Shown in pieces: positions 17,417-24,567 of a DNA stretch of 64,000 bases (positions within the stretch are counted from its first letter, which is position 1; the number at the start of each line of letters is the position of its first letter). Below the pieces are notes generated by a model that did no database searches, was not told where the DNA came from, and saw only the letters and a list, made by a program, of their open reading frames with translations. This DNA comes from Herpetosiphon gulosus (GTDB lineage Bacteria; Chloroflexota; Chloroflexia; Chloroflexales; Herpetosiphonaceae): the NCBI RefSeq assembly GCF_039545135.1, contig NZ_BAABRU010000010.1, positions 124,001 through 188,000 on the forward strand. Reading direction: 5' to 3'. The translations under genes were made by a program, and so were the position numbers.

Positions 17417-18316
17417 CTAGCGTTGCCATTGCAACACACATCGTCCAAGGCGAATTTCATCGCCAACATTTAAATTAACTACTTGGCGAGCTTGGAGCCG
17501 TTGTTTATTGACGGTCGTTCCGTTGGTGCTATCCAAATCTTCAAGTTGCACCACGCCAGCTCGCACAAAAATTCGGGCATGGCGACGACCAACACCATCG
17601 GCCAAGCCATTATGCGGGTTTAAATCAACATCAGGGTAATTATTCGAAACAGCATCTTCACGACCAACCACAATCTCGGCTTTGGCTGGCAGATTGATGC
17701 GTGTACCTGCCGCCGTTACCAACACAAACCCAGCCAAGGATTGAATGCCAACCGCAGCTGGAGCAACGGGTACTGCCACTGGTGGCGTTGGCACAACTGG
17801 CGCTGGCGGTGTATAAACTGGTGCTGCTGGCACAACCGGAGCAGCTTGGACTGGCGGCGCATAGTTTGGCTGTACAGGCGTGGGCGCAACTGGCCGAGCA
17901 GCTGGTACGGCAGCAGGTGCACCTGCCAACAACGAAGCACCACAATTATCGCAAAAGGCTTCGCCAGGAATCACCGCTGCACGACAGCTTGGGCAACTTG
18001 GTGCTGGATTGGCAATTGGTTGTGGTGCTGGATAACTAGGCTGCGGCGCGGGCTGAACACTCGGCGCAACGGGTGCAGGTGCAACTGGCACAGCAGCGGG
18101 AGCAGCGGCAACCCCAACATTCAACGGCGTACCACATTCATCACAAAAAGCCTCGCCAGGCGTAGCAATATGCTTACAGGTTGGGCATTGAACGCCACCT
18201 GCAACCGGACGCGGTGGGGTTACCGCCGCTGCCACGGTTGGCAAACGATGCCCACACATTTCACAAAATAACGCACCTGTTTGGTTGGTCGCATTACAGA
18301 CAGGACAAGCAATCAT
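17417..18316 (-). CDS. Triple zinc-ribbon protein with C-terminal FHA domain
   Basis: A soluble adaptor predicted to read phosphothreonine. Three zinc ribbons of CxxC...CxxCG type occur at the N terminus (CPVCNATNQ..FCEMCG, CPTCKH..FCDECG, CPSCRA..FCDNCG). They are separated by Ala/Pro/Val-rich linkers. The FHA domain occupies about the last 100 residues, with IVVGREDAV, GRRHARI and DLDSTNGTTVN carrying the phosphopeptide-binding Arg, Ser/His and Asn positions. The ATG at 18316 has GGAG 12 nt upstream; a TTG six codons earlier is less likely. Placed directly upstream of the pseudokinase and near two active kinases, it probably belongs to their pathway, which is inference. Confidence 0.9.
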   Translation of the reverse strand: MIACPVCNATNQTGALFCEMCGHRLPTVAAAVTPPRPVAGGVQCPTCKHIATPGEAFCDECGTPLNVGVAAAPAAVPVAPAPVAPSVQPAPQPSYPAPQPIANPAPSCPSCRAAVIPGEAFCDNCGASLLAGAPAAVPAARPVAPTPVQPNYAPPVQAAPVVPAAPVYTPPAPVVPTPPVAVPVAPAAVGIQSLAGFVLVTAAGTRINLPAKAEIVVGREDAVSNNYPDVDLNPHNGLADGVGRRHARIFVRAGVVQLEDLDSTNGTTVNKQRLQARQVVNLNVGDEIRLGRCVLQWQR

Positions 18317-18388
18317 ACAACGATCACTCCACAATCATGAGACTCTGTGGCAACGATAGCACGCCGCGTTCCTTGATGTCAATGCAAT

Positions 18389-19483
18389 TTAGCGATAACC
18401 CAAATCGGCTAACGCTGCAAGCAAGGCATCATGATGTTCTGGTAGGCCAATACTCACCCGAATACAATTGGCAAGCTCTGGGTTGCGATAGTAACGCAGC
18501 AAAATTCCCCGTTTGGCAAGGTCGGCTTTGAGTTGGGCGGCATCGCCACGCTCAACCCGACACAGAATAAAATTTGCCTGCGATGGAAATGGCGTAAGGC
18601 CGTCGATTGTTTGCAAGGCAGCAAATAGACGTTCTCGCTCAGCAACCATAATCTTGGCGCGGGCGTTAAGTGCCTCGGTTTCGGCCAACGATTGCAACAC
18701 CGCGACTTCGGCTGCGACATTGGTATTGTAGGGCTGCTTGATTTTCCACAAGTGGGTAATTAACCACTCGGGAATTAGCCCATAGCCCAAGCGCAACCCT
18801 GCTAAACCAGCCCATTTGGAAAAGGTGCGTAACACGACCAAATTGGGATGTTGCCCAACCAAATCGGCGACACTCCCCGAACTAAACTCGGCGTAGGCTT
18901 CGTCCAACACGAGCATTGTTGGCAATTTCAATAGCCGTAGGACGTGTTCACGGGCTAAAAGGTTGCCAGTTGGATTGTTGGGCGAGGGCAAAAATACCAT
19001 TTTCGCCTGATGCTCCAGCACCGCATCGGCCAGCGCCTCAATATCAACATCAAAGTTGGTATCACGTGGCACTGCCACAAACCGCCCGCCAACCACGCCA
19101 GTATTGAAGCTATACATACCAAAGGTTGGTGGGCAGGCAATCACCACATCGTTGGGCTGCACCAGCACCCGCATCAACAGATCGATAATTTCATCTGAGC
19201 CATTGCCACATAAAATCCGTTCAATCGGCTGGCCAATAAATGGGCTAATTGCTCGCCGCAAACGGGTTTGATCAGGGTCGGGATAAATTGCATAAAACGG
19301 GCAATTGCGCAGTGCTTCGGTGACGCTGGGCGCTGGCCCGTAAGGATTTTCATTGGCATCAAGTTTAATAATCTGCTCAATCGGAATGCCCAATTGTTCG
19401 CTAAGCACATCGAATGGTTGAATTGGGGTATAGGCTTCGAGCGCCGCAATATCAGGCCGCACAAACTGGGTTACATCAGCCAT
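18389..19483 (-). CDS. hisC: Histidinol-phosphate aminotransferase
   Basis: A PLP enzyme of 364 residues in histidine synthesis that interconverts imidazole-acetol phosphate and histidinol phosphate. Signatures include [11 protein letters not shown] at the N terminus, [13 protein letters not shown], and the PLP lysine in [17 protein letters not shown] (Lys223). The C-terminal [14 protein letters not shown] region contains the substrate-phosphate Arg. Start follows AAGGAACC. The upstream gene on the same strand, 68 bp away, encodes an IMPase-family phosphatase that could act next in the pathway. No other his gene is in the window. Related aromatic aminotransferases are a weaker alternative. 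Confidence 0.92.
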   Translation of the reverse strand: MADVTQFVRPDIAALEAYTPIQPFDVLSEQLGIPIEQIIKLDANENPYGPAPSVTEALRNCPFYAIYPDPDQTRLRRAISPFIGQPIERILCGNGSDEIIDLLMRVLVQPNDVVIACPPTFGMYSFNTGVVGGRFVAVPRDTNFDVDIEALADAVLEHQAKMVFLPSPNNPTGNLLAREHVLRLLKLPTMLVLDEAYAEFSSGSVADLVGQHPNLVVLRTFSKWAGLAGLRLGYGLIPEWLITHLWKIKQPYNTNVAAEVAVLQSLAETEALNARAKIMVAERERLFAALQTIDGLTPFPSQANFILCRVERGDAAQLKADLAKRGILLRYYRNPELANCIRVSIGLPEHHDALLAALADLGYR

Positions 19484-19551
19484 CAGTTGGTTCCTTCGCT
19501 GAGGTGGCTTTAATCTGGCCTATGATACCATGGTGCGATCAAATCTGCTGA

Positions 19552-20343
19552 TTAAATTGCGCCTTGAGCTAGGTCGATCATTGCTCGCATACTAGCATAA
19601 TTGTTGTTGCTGGCAGCGAATAATGGCTCGTTGGCCGATGCGCCTTGGTAGAAACGTTGCCAATCGAATGGCCCGCCCGAAAATGTGGCTAACGTACCAC
19701 CTGCTCGCTCTAAAATCGGCCATGCTCCAGCAATATCCCACAAACTGGCGTTGCCCAAAATTGCCGCACACGCGCGACTGCTAGCCACATAGCAAACATT
19801 GGCGGCGGTGCTGCCAAGCGAGCGGGTTTTGCCTGGATAAGTAATCTTGTAGCGGCGATGGGCATTCGACGGCACGGCCATCCACGATTGGCTATCCAGA
19901 AAATCAGGGTTTTCAGCGTTGATCACTTGACCATTGAGGGTTGCATCGCCAGTTAATCCTGCTAAATAACATTCATCAAGCACTGGCAAATACACGCAGC
20001 CAGCCGCTGGATAGCCATCGACCAACAAACCAATCGAGACGCACCAAACTGGCAAGCGCTTAACAAACGAACCAGTGCCATCAATTGGGTCGAGTACCCA
20101 AATTCGCCCGCTATTGCTGGCTTGGCCGCCACCCTCTTCGCCCATAATCAGATCATCGGGGAAAGCTTGGGCAATTTGTTCGCGTAGCATTTGTTCAATT
20201 GTTTCATCAACTTCGGTTACCCACGAATTATCGGCTTTGCGGCGTGGCGCGGCGGCAGCATAATCCTGAAAAATATCAAGGGCATAGGCTCCAGCTTGGC
20301 GTGCCCATACTTCCATCAGGTGGGTTTCATTAGATGCTTGCAT
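19552..20343 (-). CDS. IMPase-family phosphatase, possible histidinol-phosphatase (HisN-like)
   Basis: A 263-residue Mg-dependent phosphatase of the inositol monophosphatase superfamily. Metal ligands are visible in GEEGGG (Glu69/70), LDPIDGTGSF (Asp85, Asp88) and the C-terminal LWDIAGAWPILERAGG. The ATG is preceded by AAAGGAT. It lies 68 bp upstream of hisC on the same strand. Actinobacterial histidine synthesis uses an IMPase-type HisN, so histidinol-phosphatase is a reasonable inference here. Inositol-1-phosphatase or 3'-phosphoadenosine phosphatase activity cannot be excluded. Confidence 0.88.
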   Translation of the reverse strand: MQASNETHLMEVWARQAGAYALDIFQDYAAAAPRRKADNSWVTEVDETIEQMLREQIAQAFPDDLIMGEEGGGQASNSGRIWVLDPIDGTGSFVKRLPVWCVSIGLLVDGYPAAGCVYLPVLDECYLAGLTGDATLNGQVINAENPDFLDSQSWMAVPSNAHRRYKITYPGKTRSLGSTAANVCYVASSRACAAILGNASLWDIAGAWPILERAGGTLATFSGGPFDWQRFYQGASANEPLFAASNNNYASMRAMIDLAQGAI

Positions 20344-20375
20344 TGTTGTATCCTTTATTCGCGACCAACAAAGCT

Positions 20376-20404
20376 ACCGCGATCAGCACAATGCTGGTCG
20401 CGGT
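20376..20404 (-). other. Strong stem-loop in the leader of the IMPase-hisC unit
   Basis: A 13-bp stem (ACCGCGATCAGCA at 20376-20388 with TGCTGGTCGCGGT at 20392-20404) closes a 3-nt loop. It sits between the helicase-like gene and the IMPase start. On the minus strand no T-run follows, so it is not a classic terminator. A nearby copy of GCGACCA at 20361-20367 could pair with one arm instead. Confidence 0.6.
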
Positions 20405-20430
20405 GAGTGGCTTCGTCGTCACAGATTGAA

Positions 20431-23400
20431 TTATTCGTCGTCTTCGGCTTGAATCTCAGGGCGTAGGATGCGGACAGCATTGACTGCTGGATCAACCCGT
20501 AGATCACCTAGCTCTGGAAATTGTACCAGCAATAGCTCACGGCCATCGCGGATACGAGTTTTTTGCACCACGCCCTCGCCGTAGGGCACACAATGTACTC
20601 GATCGCCTTGCTTGAAGCGCGATTCGGTTGGCTCGGCAGCTTGGTTGGTGCTTGGCCGCGTGATTGGCTGCGCTACCCGCGCTTCAGCTTCGCGTTGTTC
20701 CCGTAAACGCCGCGCTTTTTCGAGCATAGCCTGCGGATCAGCAGTGGCTTCCACGGGCTTGGCTGGTTGCTGGTTACGTTGATATGGCCGCACTGGTTCG
20801 GCCAAGTTTGGCTGAATTGGCGGTTGCTCACGCTGAACTGGCCGCTGCGGCTGATTTTCGCGTGGCATCGGCTTGGTTGGCTGATCATTGCGCTGATAGG
20901 GTCGCGCTGGTTGTTGCTCACGCTGAACTGGCCGCTGCGGCTGATTTTCGCGTGGCATCGGCTTGGTCGGCTGGTCGTTGCGCTGATACGGTCGTGCTGG
21001 TTGTTGCTCGCGCTGAACTGGCGGCTGCTGAGACTGACTCTCGCGTTGGGCAGGCCGCGAAATTGGGCGTTGAGCCGCAGGTTTTTCCGGTGGGTTACGT
21101 TGCTGAAACGGTGGCCGTTCGTAGGGCGGCGGCTCGTTGGCCACAGGCATCACCACCGAACCACGTTCGGGCGGCAAGGGATTGCTTGGTGCTGGCGTTT
21201 TGGGCTGCACCAACGGTTGAGTTGAGCGCTGGGTTTCATTGCGCCCAACATTAGCCTTGCGCCGCGACGGACGGGTTAGGTTGGCCTTGGCTTTTTCAGG
21301 GCTAGGCGGCGCTGGCGGGGCTTCGTTGCGCACCGCTGGACGTTGATTGGTAATTGGTTTGTTCGCTGGCGGTTGTTGGGCCGCTAAACGCATGGGCTGA
21401 GCAGGCAAGGCTGGTTGGTTTGGCACAGGATTAGTTGGACTACGCTTGATCGCCTCGCCTTGCTTGGGTAGCGAACGGGGCAGTGCAAATACATTGCCAC
21501 GTCCGCGGCGGCGGGCATTCAAATCGTTCGTGCTAATTACCATGGATTGACGGCTGGCCCGCTCGACCCGTGGCGGTGCAACTTGGGCTGGCTCGGGTGG
21601 CATATCAGCGCGTAACGGGGCAGCGAGTGACACCAAAATCTTTTCAAGCCAACGCAATTCGGCCTGTGCATAGCTGGCATACAACGGATCTTTGCTCAGG
21701 GTGCGGGCCGCCAAGCCAGCCAAATGCAGCCAAGCCTCAAATTGGCTATACAACTGCTCAACAATCCCGCGCCCGCCTGGTTGGGCTTCGACCAAATACA
21801 AATGTTGTTCGCTAAGACAAGCTACCATGGCATCAGGCTGGCAGTGCAGCAATAATGGCAACACGCCCAGCAGGATTTCGCCCAAGCCAGCCCCTGCTTC
21901 TGGCGCAGCCAACCAGAGCGCTGGCGCATTCCACTGAAGCTGAATCGGCGGCTCGAACGGCACACGCCGAATGCTGCCATTATCAGCCACACTGCGCCGC
22001 GCCACAATTTCCTCGGTTGCCACCACACGGCCAATCGTCAACTCGATTTCGGCGCGTGCGCCATCGAGCGGGCGTTGGCCAAATTGCTCGCGCACCGCCA
22101 CGCTACAGCGATGTTCAGCCAAGGTTGGCGCAACATCCTGCAAACGCAAACCCAACGAACCATCATCATTCCAGCCAATCACCCGCCCGCCGAGCACACT
22201 AGCGCCGCTAAATAACCGTCGCTCAACTGTCACTGAATCAAGTTCGGCCAAGAAGGTGCCTTCGTGATCAACAATCTGCACAGGCACATCGCTAATTGTA
22301 GTTGGATGCAGCGTGGCATAAATATCGCTGCGCTGTTGCAAATTGGCGACTGGTTGCCATGTTGGGCTATCGGGAAGTTGGGCTAGCTGATTGCGCTGCG
22401 TCAAACGCTCGACCAAATCGCTCACTTCCCAAGCGCTGATTTCGCTTTGTTGTAAGGGCCGTTCTTCGGCGGCGCAGCGCAAATGGCTACTACTGATGTA
22501 GTTGTTTTGGGTGGCCACGGGCAAGGCTGGCGGTACAGTTGGGGTGAGCAAGGCTGGTTGGGCCAAGGCGGTTTGCGCGGCAATCGATTGATCAGTCACC
22601 AAAACCACGGCGCGATGACCACTAGCCAATAAACTTGGCAGACTAGTCGCATTCACGCCACCCAACATCACTAAAACATGAGCTGGAGCCGCCGCCCGTG
22701 GCACCAAACTTAAGCCTTGGGCCGCGCCACGTTGGGCCAACATTGCCCGTTCTAAGCCATCGGGCGCATCAAGCTGCACGCTTAAACCTGCTTGACGCAA
22801 CGCCAAGGCCAATTTCAAAGCTGCATCAACTGGCTGTGTGCCACCATGCCACAAGGCCCAAGTCAAGGGAATGCGGGCAGTATTGGCATACACCAGCGGC
22901 GGCAAGTGGTCGAATACTCGCGCTAGTAATTCATCAATCTCGGCAACTGGCGCTAAACTGGCATAGAGCGTCAATGGTCGGGCACGCGGGCGCAAGCGTT
23001 CGATCCGCCGCATCAACCAACGGCAATGGCCAAAGATTGTGCTGCTAGCTTGATCAAAGGCTGGCAACACCACTCCATTGAGGTGTGGCCAAATATTCGA
23101 CCACCCACGATGGTGCGAACGCAACATCCGTTGATGCAAGGTAGTGGAGGTGGTCAAAATCAAACGCGGTGGGCTATGAGGTGGGCGGGTGCTTTGCTCA
23201 ACGACTAAATGGGGAAAGCCACCACCGAGCAGGGCATCAATATTATTCGCCGTTTGCGCTAAATCGTGCAAGCTGGCAGCATCGGGAGCCAACAGCAACA
23301 AACTGCCTTGATTGGCGCTCACATGCTCGGCAGCCAACAGCAACAAACATGCTGGGCCAAGTGGCGCGGGTGCAACCAAGGCCAATCCCAAACCACGCCG

Positions 23401-23622
23401 CACGGTCGCCAATGCCTCAGCTTGCCAGGGCCAGCCCGTCTCGCCGAGCAAGGCCCGCCAAGCTACTGCCAACTCCGGAGCCAAAGGCAGCGGTTGGGTG
23501 CTAGCATCAGGCAAGGCTAATTCACCACTTCTTAAAAGAGGCGATCGGCTGCTTTGGGCGAAACGTTGGGCAATTTGCTGCAACACGTCGCCAATTGGTG
23601 TTGAGGCTGACGATATACTCAT
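20431..23622 (-). CDS. Degenerate MrfA/YprA-like helicase with disordered repeats and PcrA-like C-terminal domain
   Basis: A 1063-residue protein that follows the MrfA/YprA helicase layout but has lost the ATPase motifs. The Q-motif-like GWPWQAEALATVRRG is followed by LALVAPAPLGPA instead of a Walker A. LILTTSTTLHQRML and FGHCRWLMRRIERLRP align with the TNPDMLH and FGSHVANVLRRLRR segments of the family, but DEAH between them reads LPAFDQA. HLRCAAEERPL and LYLVEAQPGGRGIVEQLY match the HLxCAA and DUF1998-region PGGAGLAE motifs. Residues about 710-1000 are Pro/Gln/Arg-rich with a 30-residue tandem repeat. The last 60 residues (GDRVHCVPYGEGVV) resemble the Tudor-like C terminus of PcrA/UvrD. No activity can be assumed. 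Confidence 0.75.
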   Translation of the reverse strand: MSISSASTPIGDVLQQIAQRFAQSSRSPLLRSGELALPDASTQPLPLAPELAVAWRALLGETGWPWQAEALATVRRGLGLALVAPAPLGPACLLLLAAEHVSANQGSLLLLAPDAASLHDLAQTANNIDALLGGGFPHLVVEQSTRPPHSPPRLILTTSTTLHQRMLRSHHRGWSNIWPHLNGVVLPAFDQASSTIFGHCRWLMRRIERLRPRARPLTLYASLAPVAEIDELLARVFDHLPPLVYANTARIPLTWALWHGGTQPVDAALKLALALRQAGLSVQLDAPDGLERAMLAQRGAAQGLSLVPRAAAPAHVLVMLGGVNATSLPSLLASGHRAVVLVTDQSIAAQTALAQPALLTPTVPPALPVATQNNYISSSHLRCAAEERPLQQSEISAWEVSDLVERLTQRNQLAQLPDSPTWQPVANLQQRSDIYATLHPTTISDVPVQIVDHEGTFLAELDSVTVERRLFSGASVLGGRVIGWNDDGSLGLRLQDVAPTLAEHRCSVAVREQFGQRPLDGARAEIELTIGRVVATEEIVARRSVADNGSIRRVPFEPPIQLQWNAPALWLAAPEAGAGLGEILLGVLPLLLHCQPDAMVACLSEQHLYLVEAQPGGRGIVEQLYSQFEAWLHLAGLAARTLSKDPLYASYAQAELRWLEKILVSLAAPLRADMPPEPAQVAPPRVERASRQSMVISTNDLNARRRGRGNVFALPRSLPKQGEAIKRSPTNPVPNQPALPAQPMRLAAQQPPANKPITNQRPAVRNEAPPAPPSPEKAKANLTRPSRRKANVGRNETQRSTQPLVQPKTPAPSNPLPPERGSVVMPVANEPPPYERPPFQQRNPPEKPAAQRPISRPAQRESQSQQPPVQREQQPARPYQRNDQPTKPMPRENQPQRPVQREQQPARPYQRNDQPTKPMPRENQPQRPVQREQPPIQPNLAEPVRPYQRNQQPAKPVEATADPQAMLEKARRLREQREAEARVAQPITRPSTNQAAEPTESRFKQGDRVHCVPYGEGVVQKTRIRDGRELLLVQFPELGDLRVDPAVNAVRILRPEIQAEDDE
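20823..21021. repeat. 90-bp in-frame tandem repeat (about 2.2 copies)
   Basis: The unit beginning GTTGCTCACGCTGAACTGG starts at 20823, again at 20913, and a partial diverged copy starts at 21003, so the period is 90 bp. Within the helicase-like gene it encodes two near-identical 30-residue Arg/Gln/Pro-rich blocks (REQQPARPYQRND...). The two full copies differ at few positions, which suggests recent duplication. Confidence 0.9.
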
Positions 23623-23762
23623 AGCACCATTTTAACATGATCCTGAACAATTGAGCGAGGGGTATTTAGGCTGATTTTAGAGGTTATGGTTTCTTGATTA
23701 AAAACCTACCCCCGCAGGATGTTGATCGATCCAAATCAACGCTATAAATACAAGGAGTCATG

Positions 23763-24272
23763 ATGAATATTTTTCCAGAATCATGGAATACTATTAGCCG
23801 ATGGTTGATTATTATTTCAGTAGGAATTATTATCCTGACAATTATTGTAAGTTTTCTAGAAGTGTTTATTCGTCGTAGGCGACTATTACGTTCAGGCATG
23901 GTTGATGTTGATCGGATGAGCGGAACTGAATTTGAGCATTTTCTTGGTTTAGTATTTCGCCAATATGGCTACCAAATTGAACATACTGGCAAATCTGGCG
24001 ATTATGGAGCCGATTTAATCATCAAAAAAGATCAAAGCCGCACCGTCATTCAGGCCAAACGTTATACAAAAAATGTTGGAGTAAAAGCAATTCAAGAGGC
24101 TGTCGCTGCCAAAAAAGTCTATAACTGCCAAGGAGCGATTGTTATAACTAATAGCCACTATACAAAACAGGCCCAAGTTTTGGCTAAAGCAAATGACGTT
24201 GTGCTATGGGATCGCGAACGGCTGCTCAAAGTCATGCTAATGATCAAGCATCAACCAACAAATCAGTCTTAG
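23763..24272 (+). CDS. Membrane-anchored Mrr-type restriction endonuclease domain protein
   Basis: A 169-residue protein with one N-terminal transmembrane helix (WLIIISVGIIILTIIVSFL, about 14-33) followed by a basic RRRRLL stop-transfer sequence. The Mrr_cat domain follows from about residue 50: MSGTEFEHFLGLVFRQYGY, then the nuclease core GDYGADLIIKK and VIQAKRY. This matches the PD-(D/E)xK arrangement with Q-x-K in place of E-x-K. The end includes GAIVITNSHYT. GGAG precedes paired ATG codons at 23760 and 23763. No methylase or specificity subunit is near. Base usage is visibly A/T-richer than neighbours, compatible with transfer. A role in cleaving modified or foreign DNA is the family inference. 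Confidence 0.85.
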   Translation: MNIFPESWNTISRWLIIISVGIIILTIIVSFLEVFIRRRRLLRSGMVDVDRMSGTEFEHFLGLVFRQYGYQIEHTGKSGDYGADLIIKKDQSRTVIQAKRYTKNVGVKAIQEAVAAKKVYNCQGAIVITNSHYTKQAQVLAKANDVVLWDRERLLKVMLMIKHQPTNQS

Positions 24273-24274
24273 AG

Positions 24275-24411
24275 CCGATAACGATATCGGATAACTAGCG
24301 GTATGCTTATTGCTGGAAAACAGATGCTGCCTACTTTGGTGCTGGAGACATGAAGGTAGGTCTGAGTGGTTGCGGAGAGCCGCTCGGGCGGCGGGCTGGG
24401 TTGGCCCGCCG
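24275..24411. other. Cluster of hairpins, candidate structured RNA or complex terminator region
   Basis: Within 140 bp after the Mrr stop several inverted repeats occur in a row. CCGATA-ACGA-TATCGG is at 24275-24290. CTAGC/GCTGG is at 24295-24316. A compound helix CAGA/TCTG plus CCTACTTT/AAGGTAGG with a 5-nt bulge and 15-nt apical loop is at 24321-24364. GCGG-AGAG-CCGC is at 24372-24383. CGGCGGGC-N7-GCCCGCCG is at 24389-24411, followed by AGTTGTTTAA. The last hairpin could terminate the nuclease gene. The rest has no explanation; no tRNA, SRP or tmRNA core was recognised. Confidence 0.4.
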
Positions 24412-24498
24412 AGTTGTTTAACCGATTGGCACGGGTTGTGTTGGTTGTATGTGCAGTATCGCCAACCAACCTTGCGAACGAATTAACGAAACAACGTG

Positions 24499-24559
24499 TG
24501 GTACAATAGCCATGCTGACGTTTGAATGAGCTACCTCGGCCCCTGTGGTCGAGGTTTTT
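24499..24559 (+). promoter_or_regulatory. typA extended -10 promoter and leader hairpin
   Basis: TGG-TACAAT at 24499-24507 is an extended -10. The predicted leader contains ACCTCGGCC (24533-24541) pairing with GGTCGAGGT (24547-24555) around a 5-nt loop, followed by TTTTT. The 3' arm contains GAGG, the only Shine-Dalgarno-like sequence before the ATG at 24568. The hairpin may thus act as an attenuator or mask ribosome binding. Confidence 0.5.
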
Positions 24560-24567
24560 GGTGTGTT

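Noticed and set aside
17701-18271. Plus-strand openings antisense to the zinc-ribbon/FHA gene
   Set aside because: Composition-driven shadows of the Ala/Pro-rich linkers, with no start signals or domains.
20767-21254. Long plus-strand openings rich in Leu/Trp/Arg opposite the helicase-like gene
   Set aside because: They are antisense shadows of the 90-bp repeat and Pro/Gln-rich coding sequence.
23699-23711. AAAAACCTACCC shared with 41524-41536 as an element boundary
   Set aside because: Only a 12-base match with no inverted partner nearby, so chance or shared composition is enough to explain it.
24295-24411. SRP RNA or tRNA-Ser candidate
   Set aside because: The GAGTGGTT and CTCCGCAACC similarities are short. 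There is no SRP GGAA tetraloop core, no T-arm and no tRNA cloverleaf.
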